Positions 60,152 to 64,000 of a DNA stretch of 64,000 bases are shown piece by piece; positions within the stretch are counted from its first letter, which is position 1; every line of letters starts with the position of its first letter. The position numbers were made by a program, and so were the translations under genes. Source of the DNA: Haemophilus haemolyticus_M (GTDB lineage Bacteria > Pseudomonadota > Gammaproteobacteria > Enterobacterales > Pasteurellaceae); NCBI RefSeq assembly GCF_003490935.1, contig NZ_QQGD01000002.1, forward strand, positions 318,958-382,957, given 5' to 3'. The notes under the pieces were generated by a model. That model did not search any database and was not told the DNA's origin. It saw only the letters and a list, made by a program, of their open reading frames with translations.

Positions 60152-61399
60152 ATGAATTTCTTCCAATATAAAAATAATAAGCTTTATGCTGAAGATATTC
60201 CGGTTCAACAACTTGCTGAACAATTCGGTACACCTCTTTATGTATATTCTCGCGCAACACTTGAACGCCATTGGCATGCTTTTGACTCAGCCTTCGGTAA
60301 TCGTCCTCACTTAATTTGCTTTGCCGTAAAATCTTGCTCGAATATCGGCGTATTAAACATCATGGCAAAACTAGGTTCAGGTTTCGATATTGTCTCGCAA
60401 GGCGAACTTGAGCGTGTACTTGCAGCGGGTGGCGATGCATCAAAAGTAGTCTTTTCGGGCGTTGCTAAATCCCGAGAAGAAATTATTCGTGCACTAGAAG
60501 TTGAAATCCGTTGCTTTAATGTAGAATCAATTTCTGAACTCAAACACATTAACCAGATCGCAGGCGAGATGGGGAAAATAGCGCCAATATCTTTACGAGT
60601 GAATCCAGATGTTGATGCGCATACACACCCTTATATCTCAACAGGATTAAAAGAAAATAAATTTGGTGTAAGCGTAAATGAGGCTCGAGAGGTATATAAA
60701 TTAGCCTCAACGCTGCCAAACATAAAAATAACAGGGATGGATTGCCATATAGGCTCACAGCTCACTGAATTACAACCATTCTTAGATGCAACAGATCGAT
60801 TAATTGTCCTAATGGAGCAATTAAAAGAGGATGGAATTACATTGAAACATCTCGATCTAGGCGGTGGTTTAGGGGTGACTTATACGGATGAAACGCCACC
60901 TCACCCAAGCGATTACGCAAATGCATTGTTAGAAAAACTAAAAAATTATCCTGAACTTGAAATTATTCTTGAACCGGGTAGAGCAATTTCTGCAAATGCG
61001 GGAATTTTAGTGGCCAAAGTGCAATACCTAAAAAATAATGAAAATCGTAATTTCGCAATTACCGACACAGGAATGAACGATATGATCCGCCCAGCATTGT
61101 ATGAGGCTTATATGAATATCGTAGAAATTGACCGCACTTTAGCAAGAGAAAAAGCCATTTATGATGTTGTGGGACCTGTTTGCGAAACGTCAGATTTCTT
61201 AGGCAAACAACGAGAACTTTCTATTGCTGAAGGTGATTATATAGCTCAATGCTCAGCAGGCGCCTACGGAGCAAGCATGTCATCAAACTATAACTCAAGA
61301 CCCCGTACTGCAGAAGTTTTAGTAGATGGAGATAAATCCTATTTAATTCGTCGTCGAGAAACCTTAAAGGAACTTTGGGCATTAGAGTCGACCATTTAA
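60152..61399 (+). CDS. lysA: Diaminopimelate decarboxylase LysA
   Basis: LysA decarboxylates meso-diaminopimelate to lysine using PLP. The 415-residue product has the PLP-binding Lys in CFAVKSCSN, the glycine-rich phosphate loop DLGGGLGV, EPGRAISANAG, and the conserved Cys motif GPVCETSDFL near the end. The length is typical. No lysine riboswitch is seen in the short leader. DapF, the previous step, is encoded at 34203-35027. A USS is in frame at 61131. Confidence 0.96.
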   Translation: MNFFQYKNNKLYAEDIPVQQLAEQFGTPLYVYSRATLERHWHAFDSAFGNRPHLICFAVKSCSNIGVLNIMAKLGSGFDIVSQGELERVLAAGGDASKVVFSGVAKSREEIIRALEVEIRCFNVESISELKHINQIAGEMGKIAPISLRVNPDVDAHTHPYISTGLKENKFGVSVNEAREVYKLASTLPNIKITGMDCHIGSQLTELQPFLDATDRLIVLMEQLKEDGITLKHLDLGGGLGVTYTDETPPHPSDYANALLEKLKNYPELEIILEPGRAISANAGILVAKVQYLKNNENRNFAITDTGMNDMIRPALYEAYMNIVEIDRTLAREKAIYDVVGPVCETSDFLGKQRELSIAEGDYIAQCSAGAYGASMSSNYNSRPRTAEVLVDGDKSYLIRRRETLKELWALESTI

Positions 61400-61408
61400 T
61401 CTTTCTTA

Positions 61409-61456
61409 TCTTAAAAGAGCGGTAAAAAATTATCTATTTTTCTACCGCTCTTTTCT
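61409..61456 (+). terminator. Terminator after lysA
   Basis: AAAAGAGCGGTA pairs with TACCGCTCTTTT across an AT-rich loop. The remaining spacer to narP (to 61594) is AT-rich with a small GTGG/CCAC hairpin just before the ribosome site. Confidence 0.85.
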
Positions 61457-61594
61457 ATCCATAAATCAGCCTACCTCAAACAGTAAGTTTGTGAGATAAA
61501 TCAAATTTTTTTCTATTCTAGATTGGCATAGAATTGAATTCTTTATAGAATATTATGTTTTTTAAAGTGGACTTTTGCCACTAAAGGGGAAATT

Positions 61595-62221
61595 ATGCAA
61601 GAAAAACTAAAAGTTTTGTTGATTGACGACCATCCATTAATGCGTCGTGGCATTAAACAACTTGTAGAATTAGACGATAACTTTGAAGTGGTGGCTGACG
61701 TAGGCAGCGGCACAGAAGGGATTTCTGTGGCATTACAAACATCACCTGATGTGATCATTTTAGATCTCAACATGAAAGGACTTTCTGGGTTAGATACGCT
61801 CAAAGGATTACGCGCAGAAGGCGTTGATGCACGAATCTTAATTTTAACAGTATCTGATGCAAAAAATGATATTTATACTCTGATTGATGCAGGTGCAGAT
61901 GGTTACTTGCTAAAAGATACGGAACCAGATACTTTGCTAGATCAAATAAAGTGCATTGCACAAGGTGAAGTCATTCTGAGTGATTCTATTAAAAATTTAC
62001 TGTTAGAACGTACTCATGAAGAAAACCCATTAGACAGCCTAACTGAGCGTGAGATGGGAGTACTTCGTCAAATTGCAACTGGCTTATCAAACAAGCAAAT
62101 TGCAGCACAACTGTTTATTTCAGAAGAAACTGTAAAAGTACATATCCGTAATTTATTACGCAAATTAAATGTACATTCTCGTGTTGCCGCAACCGTGTTA
62201 TTTTTTGAACAAAATCGTTGA
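61595..62221 (+). CDS. narP: Nitrate/nitrite response regulator NarP
   Basis: NarP is a two-component regulator of anaerobic respiration genes in Haemophilus, phosphorylated by the NarQ sensor. The 208-residue product has a receiver domain with acidic pocket DD at 11-12, phospho-acceptor Asp57 in ILDLNM and the conserved Lys in SDAKND. It ends in a LuxR-type helix-turn-helix (LTEREMGVLRQIATGLSNKQIA). GGGGAAA precedes the ATG. No sensor gene is adjacent, as is usual for this regulator. Confidence 0.93.
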   Translation: MQEKLKVLLIDDHPLMRRGIKQLVELDDNFEVVADVGSGTEGISVALQTSPDVIILDLNMKGLSGLDTLKGLRAEGVDARILILTVSDAKNDIYTLIDAGADGYLLKDTEPDTLLDQIKCIAQGEVILSDSIKNLLLERTHEENPLDSLTEREMGVLRQIATGLSNKQIAAQLFISEETVKVHIRNLLRKLNVHSRVAATVLFFEQNR

Positions 62222-62237
62222 AGAAAATAATCATAAA

Positions 62238-62272
62238 AAATGCGCTAGGAGAGACTTAGCGCATTTTTCTTT
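62238..62272 (+). terminator. Terminator after narP
   Basis: AAATGCGCTA pairs with TAGCGCATTT around a short loop, followed by TTCTTT. The next gene converges on it. Confidence 0.8.
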
Positions 62273-62285
62273 ACAGTTACAATAT

Positions 62286-62726
62286 TTACATTAATTCAAT
62301 AGATTTAATATCTTCTAATAATATATACAATTCTTTTTTAATATCTTGTTCAAATTGTACTTCTGCACTTTCTCGCTCTAAATCTAGACGCATTCTTTCT
62401 CTTTTTTCAAGCAATTTACGATCATCATGTGTAGGCATATCACACACAACTTCATATAAGTTAGCCATCGCAGGATAAGATGATAAGTTCTTACCAAAAG
62501 GCATTAATAGCATTGTAAGACGAATTACGCCTTCAGAAAGATTACATTCTCCAGCCTGCATTGTTCGCGCAATAATATCAATGCTCTCTTTTAATCGTAT
62601 AACCCGACTATTCTTAGCTTTAGCAATCAATTCCTTTTGAACTTTTAACTGCTTTAATAAAAGGATTGCATATAAACTCAATCCAGTTAAAAAGAAAAGT
62701 GCAATGACAAGAAATATCCAAATCAT
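62286..62726 (-). CDS. DUF2489-type single-pass membrane protein
   Basis: This 146-residue protein has one N-terminal membrane helix (about 2-26) followed by a long, mostly helical, charged domain (VIRLKESIDIIARTMQAGECNLSEGVIRLTMLL). It fits the DUF2489 family found near yihI and hemN in gamma-proteobacteria. No function is established. It starts 3 bp after yihI ends, so the two form an operon. Confidence 0.75.
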   Translation of the reverse strand: MIWIFLVIALFFLTGLSLYAILLLKQLKVQKELIAKAKNSRVIRLKESIDIIARTMQAGECNLSEGVIRLTMLLMPFGKNLSSYPAMANLYEVVCDMPTHDDRKLLEKRERMRLDLERESAEVQFEQDIKKELYILLEDIKSIELM

Positions 62727-62729
62727 AAC

Positions 62730-63290
62730 TTATCTAAATTGGTTAATATCGATACGCTCGAAAGTGCGGTATAAATCATCTTCACTTTCATCTTCGTCTT
62801 CAATGCCAAGTTCTTCCATTAATTCAGAAATTCGATCTAAGCATTCATCTACAAATTGTTGATCTGGTTTACTAATAGCTTTACCTGCATCTAAAGCATC
62901 CAATAATTCATTAAGAATTTCGTTATTTTCCAAATTTTCAAGCTCTTTCATTGGATCTTGCTTTTTCACCTTTTTTATTACAGGAATTAATTGACCTTTT
63001 TCAGGCTTATTAATAAATTCAACAACCAACGGAACCTTTTTCTTACTACCGATTTTTGGATCTTTAATTTCATTTTGAAATTTATTCGCTTTTTCTTCAA
63101 CCGCACTATGACGAGATCCAGAAGCCAAACCTTTATGCTTACGTTTTTTCTTATCTTCACGAGCTTTAGCGTCCAATTCATAACGTGTAAGCTTTTTACC
63201 AGAGCGCGCCTTTGTTATATCTATTTTTTTATCTACTTTTCGAATTGGCATAATATCGGTAATTCGACGTGTTTTTTTCTTACGAGCCAT
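62730..63290 (-). CDS. yihI: Der GTPase-activating protein YihI
   Basis: YihI stimulates the GTPase Der and so affects 50S ribosome assembly. The 186-residue product starts MARKKKTRRITDIMPIRK, has a very basic N-terminal half (KKKRKHKGLASGSRH) and an acidic C-terminal helical half (ISELMEELGIEDEDESEDD), the typical YihI profile. The ATG at 63290 follows AAGGATACC on the minus strand; a longer frame to 63326 is not conserved. It lies next to an rRNA operon. Confidence 0.9.
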   Translation of the reverse strand: MARKKKTRRITDIMPIRKVDKKIDITKARSGKKLTRYELDAKAREDKKKRKHKGLASGSRHSAVEEKANKFQNEIKDPKIGSKKKVPLVVEFINKPEKGQLIPVIKKVKKQDPMKELENLENNEILNELLDALDAGKAISKPDQQFVDECLDRISELMEELGIEDEDESEDDLYRTFERIDINQFR

Positions 63291-63399
63291 AAGGTATCCT
63301 TCTAAAAATTTTGCGGATTGTATCACTAGTGCGTATTTTTCTCACTAACAAACATAAACTTTATCTAAACTTATTTTGTTAAAGTATAAACACCTAAAA

Positions 63400-63431
63400 A
63401 ACAAAAACCCCAGTCCTTCAACTGGGGTTCT
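63400..63431 (-). terminator. rRNA operon terminator
   Basis: On the minus strand AACCCCAGT pairs with ACTGGGGTT across a short loop, followed by TTTGTTTTTTAG. It is the Rho-independent end of the rRNA operon after 5S. Confidence 0.9.
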
Positions 63432-63466
63432 TCTGTTTTTACTTAATTTAGATATGTATTTGGTAA

Positions 63467-63581
63467 CCTGGCGGTGCCCTACTCTCACATGGGGAAGCCC
63501 CACACTACCATCGGCATTACAGCGTTTCACTTCTGAGTTCGGTATGGTGTCAGGTGGTTCCACCGCACTATCGCCGCCAGG
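63467..63581 (-). rRNA. rrf: 5S ribosomal RNA
   Basis: A block of about 115 nt has complementary ends (CCTGGCGGC / GCCGCCAGG) and the conserved 5S core GAACTCAGAAGTGAAACG on the minus strand. Ends are estimated from the terminal stem. Confidence 0.95.
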
Positions 63582-63763
63582 ATAATTCTTTGATAACTTG
63601 TCTTTTCTCTTTTATCTTTCGCTACTCAGCTCTTACTCGACCTTTCACTCGTTCTTATTGGCCACAAGCTGAATCTGATTTTCTTTTTATTGAGTCTTCT
63701 ATATCTACTTTTCTTTGTTTAGTCTTCTCTTTCGCTCTTTTCCAAAAACACTTGAGCGTTGTA

Positions 63764-64000
63764 TAGTTAAGCCTCTCGGGCAATTAGTATGCGTTAGCTC
63801 AATGACTCACATCACTTACACACCACACCTATCTACGTCTTAGTCTTAAACAACCCTTACTGTCTTAAAAACAGGGAGAACTCATCTCTTGGCAAGTTTC
63901 GTGCTTAGATGCTTTCAGCACTTATCTCTTCCGCACTTAGCTACCCGGCAATGCGTCTGGCGACACAACCGGAACACCAGTGGTGCGTCCACTCCGGTCC
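63764..64000 (-). rRNA. rrl: 23S ribosomal RNA, 3' end (cut by window edge)
   Basis: The minus strand shows the highly conserved 23S 3' region, including GCACTGGTGTTCCGGTTGTG-like sequence, the stretch CTGAAAGCATCTAAGCACGA, and the end near GAGAGGCTTAAC. The 3' boundary is estimated at about 63764. The 182-bp spacer to 5S (63582-63763) holds no tRNA and no other feature I can name. Confidence 0.95.

Larger units (their letters stand above)
1..64000. repeat. Haemophilus uptake signal sequences (USS), about 50 dispersed copies
   Basis: The 9-bp USS core AAGTGCGGT or its complement ACCGCACTT recurs on both strands, for example at 945, 1077, 7502, 9316, 11292, 13715, 17493, 19118, 25034, 27457, 32920, 35541, 37683, 44956, 46509, 51436, 53531, 56148, 59536 and 61131. 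Close inverted pairs form terminators at 1545/1557, 7348/7365, 20973/20990, 34081/34118, 49840/49857 and 57694/57711. USS drive DNA uptake in natural transformation of Haemophilus. Spacing is uneven: only one perfect copy lies inside the type III R-M genes, and none was found between about 38853 and 42658. Confidence 0.95.

Noticed and set aside
61540..61595. Riboswitch or attenuator before narP
   Set aside because: Only a four-base stem hairpin is present near the ribosome site; too little to claim regulation.
63376..63766. Short open frames over the 5S region and spacer
   Set aside because: They overlap rRNA and its terminator and have no coding support.

Overview
The window is chromosome of a Haemophilus of the influenzae/haemolyticus group. 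The evidence is about fifty perfect copies of the Haemophilus uptake signal core (AAGTGCGGT or its complement), often paired as terminator hairpins, plus low GC and near-complete agreement with recognised H. influenzae proteins (Hel/e(P4), CyaA, LuxS, LexA, PurL). Two points lean towards H. haemolyticus, without proving it: an intact purT, and a glpQ/hpd (protein D) gene reduced to a 3' fragment. Gene order departs from what I recall of strain Rd, and short 3' pieces of displaced genes (ilvC, glpQ/hpd, a purL echo) mark some junctions.

Layout. 1-6.5 kb: truD (cut by the left edge), rraB and a type III restriction-modification pair (mod-res) carrying Neisseriaceae-type uptake sequences. 6.7-16.4 kb: slyD, the tamA-tamB outer-membrane export pair, ppx, rluE and hel. 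16.6-21 kb: ftsB-ispD-ispF, a gene-poor stretch with a perfect CRP operator and RNA-like structure, dtd-mioC, zapB and glpX. 21-24.3 kb: an autotransporter with a 21-bp repeat tract, then an ilvC tail and a decayed IS3-family element. 24.3-27.4 kb: a luxS-purT unit, two tandem small-RNA-like genes divergent from luxS with sigma-E-like promoters, and yqaA/yqaB-type genes. 27.5-30.8 kb: a PRD-domain protein, an FAD oxidoreductase divergent from potD2, and a second IS remnant. 30.8-39.2 kb: plsB/lexA with two SOS boxes, dapF, and purL with a PurR operator. 39.2-42.6 kb: a USS-free AT-rich accessory block holding a DUF417 membrane protein, a DUF262/DUF1524 putative defence nuclease, the hpd remnant and psiE. 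42.6-63.3 kb: hemX-hemY, cyaA, cysE plus a shikimate-dehydrogenase-like gene, lpxH, plsC-ftsP, a small periplasmic protein, lptD, proS, recQ, cyaY, lptM, lysA, narP, a DUF2489 protein and yihI. 63.4-64 kb: the 3' end of an rRNA operon (5S and part of 23S, minus strand).

How the genes work together. Much of the window serves the envelope: TamA/TamB, LptD and LptM, LpxH, PlsB/PlsC, the autotransporter, FtsB/FtsP/ZapB. The putative sigma-E-type small RNAs would fit this as envelope-stress regulators. Purine synthesis is represented by PurL and PurT. Carbon signalling is represented by CyaA and three near-perfect CRP operators. The accessory content (type III R-M, DUF262 nuclease, autotransporter, IS remnants) lies between core genes, and the R-M cassette carries sequence evidence of passage through Neisseriaceae. 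No tRNA gene and no CRISPR array was seen.
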